This document shows, in pieces, positions 22,060 through 33,361 of a DNA stretch of 64,000 nt. Within the stretch, counting starts at the first letter, position 1. Every line of letters starts with the position of its first letter. A program made the translations under genes and the position numbers. Source of the stretch: Symbiodinium natans (Eukaryota; Sar; Dinophyceae; Suessiales; Symbiodiniaceae); NCBI GenBank assembly GCA_905221605.1, contig CAJNDS010002414.1, positions 37,501-101,500 of the forward strand, read 5' to 3'. The notes beneath the pieces are model-generated. The model saw only the letters and a list, made by a program, of their open reading frames with translations, was not told where the DNA came from and did no database searches.

Positions 22060-24130
22060 GCGTGCTGACGTTGATAGACGCCGGCTCAGTTGCCAAAAAT
22101 GATCTCAACATGAAACGGCTGCTGAAGCATGCTTGAGCTGGCCACTGGGGCGCCAGCATTTTCCTTGCCAATGCTGATCTCGACACCAGTCCCCTCCAAC
22201 ACCTGTGTTGCTAGTTGCATCGCGCAGATCGGAAATGCAATGCCCTCATATTGGTGGTTCAGTTGTCACTTTGTTCGCACATTTCAAGTCTGTGGTCGCT
22301 CAGGAGAGTCTTAGCATCCGCGGTGTCTGATGACAAGCGAAGCGCATGTGCATCCGGTGCCGCCCGGGCCTCGGCAATAGTTGCTCCTTTGATTCCCACC
22401 TCAAACTTGTCAGATCACACTCTCAGCGACCGTGAGCCGACTGCACAACACAGTTTGAAGGGCATGGATGCGAGAGAACCAGCATCACGCACAGTCTGTC
22501 TTCCTAGAAGCGGCGGGCAAAGGCGCGCGCGATTACGGGAATAGCTGTTGCCGGGACGATGATGACGAAGAACCCAATCTCGCTGTCCAGAAGATCCTAG
22601 TGAGCTGAGCTTAGGCAGATGTGCGAGATTAACAATCACATCTACAGGATTCTGCAGGACTCCTTTTTCAGGCTGACTCTTTGTTATCCTCCCCTCCCAT
22701 TTCCAGCGAGTGCCAGTCTCTCACAGGTCTCTCTCATAGTCTCCGGCAGAATGATAGGCATGGCGACTTCCTGAACAACTTTAAGCTCGGCGCCTGCAGC
22801 TTTCGGAGCTTTTGGACCTAAGATCGGTCCAATGCTTTCTCGATCACAAACGCCTGTGTGCTACTGCAAGAAACAAGCTTTCCTAAGCCGAGCGCGATTC
22901 CCAAGCAAGCGCGGGCTTTCTGCTCAGCCTCCGGCTCAACATGTGCGCTGGAACACAAGCTCAATCAGTATAGGGTTTAGGGTTTAGGGGTTAGGGTTTA
23001 GGGTTTGGGGTTTAGGGTTTAGGGTATCAATGGCACAACATCCGTGCATCAGCTCTCTGTATGTACACCAACGAATGCGCCATGAAACAGAAGCATGCCT
23101 TGTGACTCTGGACCGAGACCGGGTGCCCTTAAAGCTTCAGAGCTCTTGATCATGGTGGCCTATTTAAGGCCTTGTTCCAAAACTGATAAGAAGTCCATGT
23201 GTTGAAGGCCCTCTGGTCCCAGCCCAGGCCGGAACCCATCGGAGATCCCCGGATGACAGCTGCCGATACAGCATCTCGGGCCGCCCCACCCTCCAAGCCA
23301 CAGCTCTAGCCCTGCTCTAGCCCTGCTGAAGAGGGCTCGGCGACTCTACATGGGGGAGTAGTGAGCAGCGTGCCTACACCTTATGCCATATGCCTTGCAA
23401 ATCGGATACAAACGTTGCAATATCAGGTACAGCGGTTACTTGCCCAAGGGCCTGCCCACTGATGGTCACAATCCGATCGCTCAAGCGGCTCGGTGTATCT
23501 CGACTGCCAGAGACATCGATCAAAGCCCCTGTGTTGTCAGACCTGCGGGATCATCGGAGACTTGTTTTCGGTACTGCTTGCAAGCCCAGTAGAGGTGTTC
23601 CATCGTCTGCATAAATATGCTGACGGAGGCGCAGATTTGCCAAGATCTCGTTGTTGTTGTATGTGACAAAGTCGACAGCCTCAAAGGGCGATGCCAGCAC
23701 TCGACATCTTAAGAGGCAATTTTGTTTCAACCCCATCAGACGGTCTTGAGTCTTGAGCCTCTTGAGGAAGGAGGCATCGCCATGGAACAGGGAAGTTCAT
23801 GGCATCCCCTCCCTCATGATGGACTTTGAGAAATCTAAGCTAGAAGGTGCAATTACTTCCCAAACAGTTAGGGATGCACAACTCCGACTATTTGCGTGTT
23901 CTTCGTGCTTAGCAGCCAGGGCGTACGAAGGCAAGTGCCATGGTCCCTTCATGATAAGGGGACTCCTACCCAGATGGCTCTCATGGGGCTTGTGACTCGA
24001 TGCTTGACGGAGCTGCCAGGTTCTTCGCAGCTCAACAATCGCACAACCGCCCTTGCAATCTGCAGTGGGTCAGCCTCCAGCGCCAGGTGCACACGACTCA
24101 CCAAAGTTCAGCATGGCATACTCATGCTTC
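22060..24130 (-). CDS. Second multi-KH RNA-binding protein, partly resolved
   Basis: Minus-strand exon segments carry KH pieces. 24110-24005 (LQIARAVVRLLSCEEP) looks like a KH third helix. 23550-about 23455 reads NTGALIDVSGSRDTPSRLSD then RIVTISGQ, the KH second and third strands, and ends at a GC donor. 22800-22690 reads ELKVVQEVAMPIILPETMRE. 22415-22290 reads FEVGIKGATIAEARAAPDAH with a GxxG loop (GIKG). 22240-22080 reads ICAMQLATQVLEGTGVEISI. A further exon at 23700-23590 (FEAVDFVTYNNNEILANLRL) is unplaced. Acceptors ending AG|G or CAG precede most of these. Splice joints were not all solved, so the number of KH domains (at least two) is approximate. It is probably a paralogue in type, not in position, of the gene at 11.5-12.75 kb. 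Confidence 0.6.
22971..23026 (+). repeat. TTTAGGG tract within the second KH gene
   Basis: Seven to eight TTTAGGG units with TTAGGGG and TTTGGGG variants, between KH segments at 23.4 and 22.8 kb and therefore intronic in this reading. Confidence 0.85.
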
Positions 24131-24684
24131 CAATCTGGCAGAAGGCCACCTCCTCCCAAGAACCAATGTCGCCAACCATTACGAAATCTGCCTCGCATCA
24201 TCCACAGCTGCTGAAGGGCATGCGAACCGTTTGTTGCGCAGCCACGTTGACTTGCAGCATGGTTGCAACAAAGCACTATGCAAGTGCCCTCCTACAAATC
24301 ACACAACTTGATATGATCTCTGTAGTGGCTGAGCACTTGCCTGTCGACGTGTAATAATCATGTCGTGCTTATGAAGCCTCGTCCAGTTCGCCAAAGGCTG
24401 ACTGCACCTGCCAAGAGCTACACACAGCACACCGACACAACAGCATGACAGCTTCTTCCGAGAGCTTCATCGAGCTGCGATACAGCTGGCACAAGACTGA
24501 AGACATTGAAACCACGTTCCTGGCCTCCACCCACGCAGCTTGGCTTGTTGCACCATCTGTTCCTTCCAGTGCAGCCTGCGCATGCTGTGGTCTCATCTCA
24601 GGTAGCCTTGCCCTTGATCTGAAACCGTACCTAGTATGGTCGTACTCACGCCTTGCAATAGTAGAGGTTGGCAAAGAATGAAGC

Positions 24685-25949
24685 TCAGGCCTCGTCCTCC
24701 TCTTCCGAGAAGTCTGCACCCTCGCGACCCTCGCGGCCCTTGCAGCTGTGAAAACTCAGACAGTAAGAAGTTAGAACGCTTAATGTGCCAAAACAGCAGG
24801 GCATCCATGCCTGCTGAGGGTCTCCGTCGTTCGACACGTCCTCGCAACTCTCTTGTCCGCGTTTTGGTGGACGTGGCATAGAGTTGAACCCTTGAAGTTG
24901 CTCTGCCTTGTGCTGCCGAGTGTTGGGCTTAAGACCCCGCATCCTGCTCGTTCGCCACGTCCCGCGCTGGCTCAGACTGCTCCGGCTCTGGTTCTGACCT
25001 CGGTCTCATGGCATTTTCGCCACTCGGATGCTCGCACGACTCGACATCGCTCTTTTTCCCGACTTGTCAGCGTCTTTCTCAGAAGTGGCTCTGTACTCAG
25101 CCGAATGCTGACTCGGCTGCTCCTCAAAGGCCTACTGTGTGAAGTGCTTGTCAGTTTCTTCAATTCCTGCCTCTTCCTGCTCCATGCTGCTGCATGGTCG
25201 GTGCAGCACGTCTCCATGTTGACCTTCAGTCCTTTCACGATCTTGAGCCCGGTTCACGGGGTCGGAGCACTTGGCTCTTGCTTGCTTGTCCACAACCACA
25301 AGCATCTCTGCGACGGAAGATCGTGAGCAGACGCGAGCTGCCAGCTGCGCGGAACGGCTCAGCCAGCAACGTGTCGAAGCCAAGGCTGCAGCGTGAAGCC
25401 AGTTGCTGTTAGGGCAGAACCAAGAATCCACCAATGGAGGCCCGAACCATCTCCCGAGTGACCTGCAACTTAAGAGCTTGACATGCTCTCTGCGATGTGC
25501 TGGGGTTTACGCGCATTTTCTATGCTTGTTGCAGTCATGTTTCTTCACCATTTGTCAAGATCCGCCTCCCTGCCTATGTCGCATGCTTGGCAGCCCAAGA
25601 AGGCGCGGTCGGAATCGGAGGCTGTTCAGAGTTGCAGCTTCGCTGCTGCTTCGGTGTTTTCTTGACTGTACTAGTCATTGTACGCGCAACGTTGTTGGCG
25701 GGCGTCAGCTGTTTCTGTGGGGCGAACCGGCATATGAGTAAAATAAATATCAGAAATAAACCATCAAATAGTGTCTGCCAGCTGCGGGCCTTCCGGGTCC
25801 AGATGGGAGGCCACCATGACAGCTCCCAGCGACAGCACCATGATCACGCAGTAGGTTGGGCTGGCCCTGGCCATCAGCCACGTAGACAAAGTCATGGCCA
25901 CGAGCACAAAGCGAAGCCTCAGCTTGGGGGCGGCCTGCATCATGTGCAT
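24685..25949 (-). CDS. Possible membrane-protein gene, two or more exons
   Basis: The segment 25949-25764 reads LRFVLVAMTLSTWLMARASP then YCVIMVLSLGAVMVASHLDP: two hydrophobic helices separated by a short polar turn, much like a transporter. An acidic tail at about 24740-24685 (EGADFSEEEDEA, then stop) could be the C-terminus of the same gene. The 0.8 kb between was not spliced and the link is a guess. Transporters of the drug/metabolite or sugar-phosphate type would fit, but nothing is diagnostic. Confidence 0.3.
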
Positions 25950-26338
25950 ATACGTACATGTATCAGTACGTATATATATATATATATATATATGCTACCC
26001 CCCCCCCAGCGACCTACCCTTTTTAGGCCTTTTTAGGCCTTTTTAACAAAAAATAACTAACAAGGCCCAAAAGTCGCGTAGTTAATCACCGGGTAATGAA
26101 GGACAGTTACTGGGACACCCACCTCACAGACCCCGATAAGCCAGCATTTGGAAGAATCTACATTTTGAATCTGAAGCGGACAATGCTGTTTTTAGATGTT
26201 TAGATCAGTGTTTTTCTATGCAAATTGTGCTTTTTAACGGGCAATTAATGTTTTGTTGAGCAACTAATTTATTTATACAATTGTGTTTGTACGAGGCAAA
26301 GTATTAATCAAATAGTGAAACATTTTTCTTGGTTCTAT

Positions 26339-27700
26339 GCGAATTTAGCTACTAGAGTAATTATTAAGCAAAGAGCCCAATTTGACTCGAGTGAATACCA
26401 TTTAAGGGAGCATACTCAACCAAGATACGAAATAGACACCATTCTCAACCAAAATATGGCAAAGTGTGGGTTTAAAGTGCAAATACTGTATTTATACAAT
26501 TGTGCTTGTACTAGGCAAAGTATGCTCTCTGAAAAGTCCACTGAAATACCTTATGTTTACATATTCATGAATCGTTTTTATTTTTGAAATAATCATTTTA
26601 TGCGAATTTAGCTACTAGAGTAATTATTAAGCAAATAGCCCAATTTGACTCAAGTGAATACCATTTAAAGGACCATACTCAACCAAAATACGAAATAAGC
26701 ACCATATACAACCAACATATGGCAAAGTGTGGTTTAAAGGGCAAATAGTGCTTTGTTGAGCAACTAATGCATTGAAACAGTTGTGTTTATACCAGGCAAA
26801 GTATTATTGAAATACTATCTGCAAAGTCAAATGAAACACCTTATGTTTACATATTCATGAAACAATTTTTTTGAAGTATTCATTCTATGCGAAATTAACT
26901 ACTAAAGGAATTCTTAAGCAAATAGCCCAATTTGACTCAAGTGAATACTATTTAAAGGACCATACTCAGTCAAATACGAAATAAACACTTGCGGAAATGG
27001 AAACGGTTCTACCTACATAACAATGAGACAAAGATTGCTGAAGTATTCACTAAAGACCACTTGTATACTATGTCTGAAAAGCACAATTTGCATAAGCAAG
27101 CTTAAAAATGCACAATAATGGAAATCGGTTCTACTTACATAACGATGAAACAAAGATGTCTGAAGTATTCAATAAAGACCACATATATACTATGCTTGAA
27201 AAACGCAACTTGCACAATCAGGCTTAACAAATGCACAAGAATCCTAGAAAAGTACTTCTAAAGTGAAGGCCATACCACAAGCAAATTCACAAATACGTAA
27301 AAACATCCAAAAGCAAGCAAGCTTTTCAGGAGAATCTCTGGTGAAGTTTGGATTATAGGGTTTTGGGGTATCCCTGGACGAGTAGGAGTTACTTTTTAAG
27401 CAAACAATTCTAAGCAATAAATGCTTTTTCTCAAGACAAGTATTGCAAATGCTGCTCCTAGATAATTAATCGCATTTACCAGGCAAATATTATCCATGCG
27501 AATTTAGCTACCAGAGCACCAAGTAATGGCTGAATAAGGTCTACTACACTTGAGTGCAACCAAAAGATGCACTAAACACTAGCGGCTCTACTTACATAAT
27601 AACGAAACAAAAAGTTCTGAAGCACTAGAAAGACCACTTGTATACTATTTTTGAAAAGCACAATTAGCATAAGCACACTTAAAAATGCGTAGTTGTTGCC
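26339..27700 (+). repeat. Tandem AT-rich repeat blocks, 0.12 and about 0.28 kb
   Basis: Three near copies of a block starting GCGAATTTAGCTACTAG are spaced 263 and 287 bp apart, with a fourth 609 bp further. Two adjoining copies of a roughly 120-bp block (27003 and 27124) and a third near 27590 carry CTACATAACAATGAGACAAAG-like starts. The copies are diverged by point changes and indels, so the array is old. Confidence 0.7.
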
Positions 27701-27717
27701 TCGTGACCGTGAAGGCG

Positions 27718-27985
27718 AACCAAAAAGCCAAAATACCAAAACCAAAAAACCAAAAATACCAAAACCAAAAAAACCAAAAAAACCAAAACCAAAAAAACCA
27801 AAAATACCAAAAAAACCAATTTTCTGGGGCTCTTGGAGAAGCCTCATAGGAATTTCCTGAGAGTCCCGGAAAATTGTTTTTTTTGGTATTTTTGTTTTTT
27901 TTGGTTTTTTTGGTTTTGTTTTTTTTGTTTTTTTTGGTTTTGGTTTTTTGGTTTTTTTGGTTTTGGTATTTTTGGTTTTTCTACT
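27718..27985. repeat. Long A/C-T/G inverted repeat
   Basis: The left arm (27718-27822) is built of CCAAAA and ACCAAAAAT units. The right arm (27880-27985) is the complement, GGTTTT and TATTTTTGG. They are separated by about 57 bp of unique sequence containing CTCTTGGAGAAGCC. A single strand could fold into a stem of about 100 bp. Confidence 0.8.
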
Positions 27986-28174
27986 GTCCCGTGTATGCGA
28001 TTTTAGTTGTATTTTAGTCTACGCCCTAGGAAATACGCTATATTGCACACCGAGTTTGCTTGCAGTGCAGCTGTGACTTGAGACAAGGCGAAAAAGGGTA
28101 GGTCACTGGGGGGGGGGGGGTACCATATATATGTATATATATATATGTATATATATGTATATATATGTATATAT

Positions 28175-28206
<32 letters not shown>

Positions 28207-28424
28207 GTATATATGTGTATATATATATATGCAGATAGGTATGTTTTAATAGTATGTATATATATATATATATATATATTAACATCTGTTCATACATATA
28301 TATATATATATATATAGCAACTGCAGTCGCTTGTAGACATGTGACCGGTCCTAGGGCAGAGGCTATCACGGCACAGCGTCGCCCGAGCTAGTCTCCAAGA
28401 GCCGGACATGGCCGTTGCAGGACC

Positions 28425-28521
28425 CAGGTTTCGGGTTTCGGGTTTAAGGTTTAGGGTTTAAGGTTTAGGGTTTAGGGTTTAAGGTTTAGGGTTTAAGGTT
28501 TGGGGTTTAAGGTTTAGGGTT
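28425..28521 (+). repeat. TTTAGGG tract with TTTAAGG variants
   Basis: Alternating TTTAGGG and TTTAAGG units, ending abruptly against the exon-like frame at 28522. Confidence 0.85.
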
Positions 28522-28890
28522 TTCACTGGTGCAAGCAAGGCGCCAACACCAACCAAACAGCCCAGGGTCAGGGACGGGACTGAGCAGACCCAAGACTTCC
28601 AGCAAGCGGGCGTTCACGTCCAGGACAAGGCACGCCTTGCTGGCCCCCACTACCCAGGACAGCTGCGACTTGCTCTTGATGAGCAAGTCGAAGAGCTGCT
28701 CCCGAGTCCAGGCAAGATCCAGCAATCCGACCAGAGCAGCCTCAGAACACCATCTCTTCCGGGCAAGCGCGCAGGCGAAAGGGTCGAGCAAGCTCAGGCT
28801 TCGGCGGCCCACTGATGACCTCACGTGCCCATCAGTGTCAGTGAAATGGCCCCAAAGATAGACGTACGAGCAGAAGCAGACTGGCTCAAG
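28522..28890 (-). CDS. Exon of an unidentified protein
   Basis: An open minus-strand frame reads CSYVYLWGHFTDTDGHVRSS, then RSLSLLDPFACALARKRWCS, LVGLLDLAWTREQLFDLLIK and ARLLEVLGLLSPVPDPGL. Its regular leucine-rich helices, with no Arg/Ser excess, suggest true coding sequence. It stops at the telomere-type tract, where an intron presumably begins. No family was recognised. Confidence 0.4.
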
Positions 28891-29599
28891 GAGCTTTCAA
28901 GATGCTTCAGTCTGGCTGCTTCAAGACGATGCATGAACTCCCCTCCACCGGCATCAAAGTTAACTCTCAGACAAGTTGGTTCTTGAGCTGAGTCATTGAG
29001 CTGAGCTTGAGATGAGTGGCCCGAAGTTCCCGAAGCAAGGGCGACCACCCGCATGAGGCCACACGCGAGGCATTGCCTGGAAAACTGCGTCCTGCGTTCA
29101 ATGTGTTCAATGTGTTCGCTGTGTTCATGGTGTTCGTTGGGTTCATTGTTTTGATGCTTCCAGTGATTCCTTGTGATGCTTATTGTGATTTCCAGCAGCT
29201 CCAATTGCAAGGACTCCATTCATCGACATTAATAGAGTCGGTCCTGGCGAGGGCCAGCATGCCCAGGCAGGTAGCGCACTCGAGGACTTCAAAATGCGGA
29301 GGAGACAGAGCAGTGGCCGGAAGCGGACCTGTTGCGGGTTTCGGGTTTGGGGTTTAGGGTTGGAAACGATGAGATCTGCTGGGCCGTGGTTCCGTCCAAC
29401 CTGCAATTGAGAGCAAAGCTGCCACCGCGTTCGCGAGGACTGCCAAGACAGGCTCCATTTTTTCGCACACTGCAAGATGATTCAAGGATTCAAGGTCAAC
29501 CTCCCAACAACATGTGTATATATATATATATGTATGTATACTATAAACCTTTATAGACCCAACTAAGCATTAAGCATTGCATGTGGTACATATACGTAT

Positions 29600-30030
29600 T
29601 TACTTTGTGCATCTTTGTACTTGTCTCTGTGTGTGTATGTGCTGGGGTATTTATGTACTTGTTATGGCGTGTATGCAAACATGCGCCATGTGACTCGAGT
29701 CCTGGCCAGGCTGCATCAGCGGCAGAGATGCAGTTGGCATGTGCAGCTGTGCAGCGGACCAATTGGGGGTTTACGAAAATAGGGGATCCCTGAAATAAAA
29801 CCCCCAAATAGTAGGATCCCCTTCTAAATAAGGACCCTAATAAGGTACCCCTAATTTCGGAAACCACCAATTCACTGCGATGAGAAATCTGCTACCCGCA
29901 CCTTGTTCCACCACAGAGCACTCGAAATTTCCGTGCCCAAACGGGGCCGGCACGTCTGAGCCATGTCCAGAGACTGGTGGGCCTGCCATGTGGGCACATC
30001 GAACGCATTCGAACGCGGCATCTAGCACTG
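29600..30030 (-). CDS. Unidentified exon interrupted by an introner
   Basis: Before the element (30030-29873) the minus frame reads VLDAAFECVRCAHMAGPPVS, then VVEQGAGSRFLIAVNW. If the element and one ACCAATT copy are removed, the frame continues SAAQLHMPTASLPLMQPGQD for about 40 codons to a stop. The element may be spliced, using the GT at its left border and an AG downstream such as GCACAG, or it may have broken the frame. No family was recognised. Confidence 0.4.
29766..29872. mobile_element. Family A introner-like element with a 7-bp target duplication
   Basis: The borders are ACCAATT then GGGGGTTTACGAAAATAGGGG on the left, and GGTACCCCTAATTTCGGAAAC then C and ACCAATT on the right. The core CCCCAAATAGTAGGATCCCC is identical in kind to the hyuAB introner. 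It is inserted in the minus-strand frame at 30030-29600, antisense to that frame. Confidence 0.85.
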
Positions 30031-30747
30031 GGGCAGTGGCTTGCCGGGACTTTCCCGTAAATAAGCTTAAGATACTGGATCGTATGCCAAGGTTCGCTTT
30101 GAGTCGTAAGCTGTTCGAGGGGGGTCAATGCCCGCCTCCTCCATGTGCTGAGCAGGGTCCGCGGCCTCTCGAGCTGATGGGGGGGTTCGGCTGAATGCCA
30201 AAGAGGGTCCAACATGTACAACATGACACAACTGCAGATGAATGCGTCGCATGCTGTAACTTCCCAGCGCGGAAATGGACCCCCAAAACAAGGAAGGGCC
30301 TCGGCACACTGGGGCGCGAGGGTGGGCGCCTGAACATCATTCGCTTTTGACAGGCCACCTCCGCAAGTCGATCCTGGGACCCCCAAATCACCATGGAAGC
30401 GCCTTTGTAGTCTTCGTAAGGCTGCGGCTAGAAAGCAGGCGGCTGCCATCAGCATGCTCAGCTGATCTTGTGGCTGGAAGTCGTTTTCGTGCTTAACCTC
30501 CCACCTCAGAGGGTGGCTTCGCTTACTGAGGCATACCGCCATGTATCCGAGACAAAAAGATGCCAAAAAAAAAACAACACAGTGGCCTGCGGTTGGGTCG
30601 CCCCTGCACATGGCTCTTCTCCAAAGGGCACTTAGAGGGGGCACTTCGCTTGCCTGTCTCGCTCCCCGGCCTCCGGCGGGCAGGTGGTGCCAGTGCAGGA
30701 ATTCTGAAGGCCTGCCCCAGATATACACTCCATGGCAACACGGCTTA

Positions 30748-30862
30748 TATATAATACATATATATATATACATAATACATATATATATATATATACATAA
30801 TACATATATATATATATGAAATGGAAGCCTCCCCCCGGCCCCCCATCTTCTCCTTCTCTCGC
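30748..30862 (+). repeat. (TA)n microsatellite with adjoining C-rich tract
   Basis: Three (TA)n blocks separated by CATAATACA are followed by CCTCCCCCCGGCCCCCC. It is the same (TA)n-then-C arrangement as at 25.97 and 31.81 kb. Confidence 0.75.
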
Positions 30863-31407
30863 CCGCCCCCCCCCTCGCTGGTCCTGTTTTGTCGTTCTTG
30901 CCGCGGTAGAGGCGGCGCCTGCACGCAACATACGTCGGGCTTCCGTGGCAATTTCTTAAGAACCAATTCATTGGTGGGAGTCGTGCCTTGGTGCTTCGGA
31001 TGTCTGCCGGGAGTGCTGCCTCCACGCTCGAAACAGGGGATACAGGGGTTTCCAGTTCATTGTGTAGTATTATAGGGCATTCTAGGACATGCCAGGACGC
31101 TGTAGGGCTTTAAAGGGGCTTGATCGTCATGAACAGGTCATTCTGCCATAGGCATGTGGTCAAGTAAGGTAGGCCCTGGACGGCAAGTAGACCAAAGACT
31201 TGTTCCGATCGAAAAGAGGCCCAACCTGCCGCAGCTCAAGCGCGACTCACAAAGCATGTACACCCCGCTGTCAAGCCTCGAAGCCACAAGCCAGCAGCCA
31301 CCTGAACCACATGGCAGACAAGTGCGCCCTCTGCCAGTGTCGGAGATGAGACGCAGCGTGCGTGGCACAAGTGTGACAGAATCAAGTCATGCATGCACCC
31401 AATGCGA

Positions 31408-31556
31408 AGTATAGGGTTCTTAAGGGCGGAGGATTCAAAGCGGGTATGTAACCCAAGGTTCCCGAATACTCCCCACTACTCCCTGAGGCTCCCCAAGCTT
31501 CCCTAAGGTTCCCTACCCCCCATGAAGCCCCCTCCCTTAAGAACCCTAAAGTGCCC
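31408..31556. mobile_element. Family B inverted-repeat element (MITE/introner-like)
   Basis: The ends are GGGTTCTTAAGGGCGGAGG and CCCCCTCCCTTAAGAACCC. The 149-bp body reads AACCCAAGGTTCCCGAATACT and then decaying CTCCC repeats. The reverse complement aligns throughout with the element at 44068-44216. Confidence 0.8.
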
Positions 31557-31593
31557 CCTATTCGTATCAGGGGAACATCCCAAACCCCATAAG

Positions 31594-31788
31594 CTAAGCT
31601 ACGCTGCTCCAAGGACGGGGCTTCTTGAAGCTGCCATCATTTCGCCGATCTGGACTAAACGGCGTGCGCTCGTTGTTGCGCACGACCTGTCCGGGAAAGG
31701 CCCTCTCGCAACACACATCATCGCCTGAAGCTGCTGAGTCTTCCGCCTGGTTGAAAACTGTGGCAAATCTAGAAGAGAGGTTGTTCAC
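31594..31788 (-). CDS. Exon of an unidentified protein
   Basis: The minus frame reads NNLSSRFATVFNQAEDSAAS, then VVRNNERTPFSPDRRNDGSF. Polar and apparently disordered, it sits between a (TA)n tract upstream and a family B element downstream, which would be its flanking introns. No family was recognised. Confidence 0.3.
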   Translation of the reverse strand: MNNLSSRFATVFNQAEDSAASGDDVCCERAFPGQVVRNNERTPFSPDRRNDGSFKKPRPWSSVA

Positions 31789-31810
31789 CTCATGCTATGT
31801 TGCTGCATTG

Positions 31811-33220
31811 CTATATATATATATATATATATATATCTGTATGTATATATATATGTATGTATATACATATATATATATATATGTATGTATGCTCGCCCTC
31901 CCCCCCCCAGATCTACATTGGCAGGTTTCCAGAACTCCAAAAACGCAGACACAAAGAAGCACATCAGGAAACCCAAAACTCCAAACCAAAAAGCCAATGA
32001 CAAAAACAAAAAATATTTCCAAACTCTTGACGTCAGGGCCAACGGTTCCCTTTCGTGGTTTCACCTTTCCCAGAGTCTCAGAATAATGTGTTTATCTTTT
32101 CTTGTTTTTTGTTTTTGATTTTTTTTCCTGATTTTGGTTTCTTTATGGAGAACTAATGCTTGTCCCAAACCTGGGCAAATAGTGTGCTTCTTTAGACACA
32201 TGGTGCCTGTACTTGGAAGCATATTGTATTAATGCTATATGAAACAGGCTAGTGAACACAGCTTGTGTTGATTCATAGATATCCATTGCAAAAATAGTGA
32301 TTGTGCTATAATGCAATGTTATGAACAAAATGATTTTTTCTGAGCAATTCGTTCAATGTTCTAAAGAAGTAGTGCTTGTCCCAAGCAATCGTGTCCTTTT
32401 CTAGAAACAAAATGCCTGTACTAGGCAAAATGTTGAACTAACGAAAAAGCCTAGTGTATTCCTTGCATAAGTTTGAACCATGGTTGTGTTTTTCTGACTA
32501 AATACTATACGGGCTACTGAAGTGTTTTTGGTCTCTACAACACTTGTTATATGGCCTAGTGAAGTGAATTATAAAAAACAAAACTAACTAAAACTCAATG
32601 AAACGAACTGAGCAGACAATTATACTCGTATATTAGTACACTTTTATACCTTTAAATTAGTATACGATTGTATGAGCTAGTAGTATTCTTGCATTATCGC
32701 ATTATCGTAATGTTGTATTATGGTATTATTAGTTGAATACGCAATGATTCCATTCTTGTGTTATACTATTTTTCTGTACTATTGTGTTTTTGCATTATTG
32801 TCTCACTAGATTATTGCCTGATTAGAATACTAGATGTTATTGTCATGTGATTTCTTTATGAACAACCTATATGATCATTTTATGATAATCTGGTACATCC
32901 ACATATTTTGATATTCTTCTATTGTTACATTGCTGTATTGTCATACTATTACATGTACCAATGTCAGCAGTGCGCCTCTGTGACTGCCCGATCGAGACTC
33001 ACGTATATGGCTCAGGCTGCGTCCTCGATTGGGCGGAAGGCCAGGATCTCACAGATCCTGCCAACCAGATCTGCCTTCCAGGGAGCATTTGTGTGCTCAT
33101 ATTCTGCTTTATTGCTATTGCTATACTTTCTTGCTCTTCTATCCTTATATCTTGCTACCTTACCATATTATCTTGCTACTTATATTCTTATAAACTGCTA
33201 TATGCCCCTTAGGCCTCGCC
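31811..33220. repeat. Second AT-rich island: (TA)n, C tract, A/C-T/G hairpin, repeat blocks
   Basis: (TA)n at 31811-31892 is followed by CGCCCTCCCCCCCCCAG. An A/C-rich arm (31960-32010) and a T/G-rich arm (32095-32145) come next, then AT-rich DNA carrying CCTGTACTAGGCAAAATG. The same words occur in the island at 26-28 kb (TTGTACTAGGCAAAGTAT). From about 32620 to 33220 the sequence becomes TATTGTATTA-type low complexity. No gene was seen. Confidence 0.65.
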
Positions 33221-33330
33221 AGGGACGTCGTAAGCAGGATGTGGCCTTCCCAAACATTTCAGGTCACGTGCCCGCGTGCCCAAAAATGTGGCATGAAGCA
33301 GTGTGGATCCAGCACGGAGAAGGCACTTCA

Positions 33331-33361
33331 CCCTAAACCCTAAACCCTAAACCCTAAACCC
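33331..33361 (-). repeat. CCCTAAA tract
   Basis: Four perfect units directly after the stop of the minus-strand exon ending near 33362. Confidence 0.85.

Larger units (their letters stand above)
25968..28316. mobile_element. AT-rich island bounded by inverted (TA)n-C-tract ends
   Basis: The left edge is (TA)n, then GCTACCCCCCCCCAGCGACC, then TACCCTTTTT. The right edge is the inverse: AAAAAGGGTAGGTCACTGGG, a G run, then ATATATATGTATA. The roughly 2.1 kb between is far more AT-rich than the flanks and holds no long frame. Blocks beginning GCGAATTTAGCTACTAGAG recur at 26339, 26602, 26889 and 27498. Blocks around TTGTACTAGGCAAAGTAT, and 120-bp blocks with ACTTACATAA and GACCACTTGTATACTAT, also recur. 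The matching ends suggest one transposed unit, probably non-autonomous. Confidence 0.6.

Noticed and set aside
28103-28369. Ile/Tyr-repeat frames (also at 30745, 31785, 33771, 38233)
   Set aside because: Translations of (TA)n microsatellites.
28876-28892. CTGGCTCAAGG resembling the end of the dinoflagellate spliced leader (also GATGGCTCAAGG at 53250)
   Set aside because: Only 9-10 bases match the 22-nt leader, no TTTT precedes them and no gene start follows; chance is sufficient.
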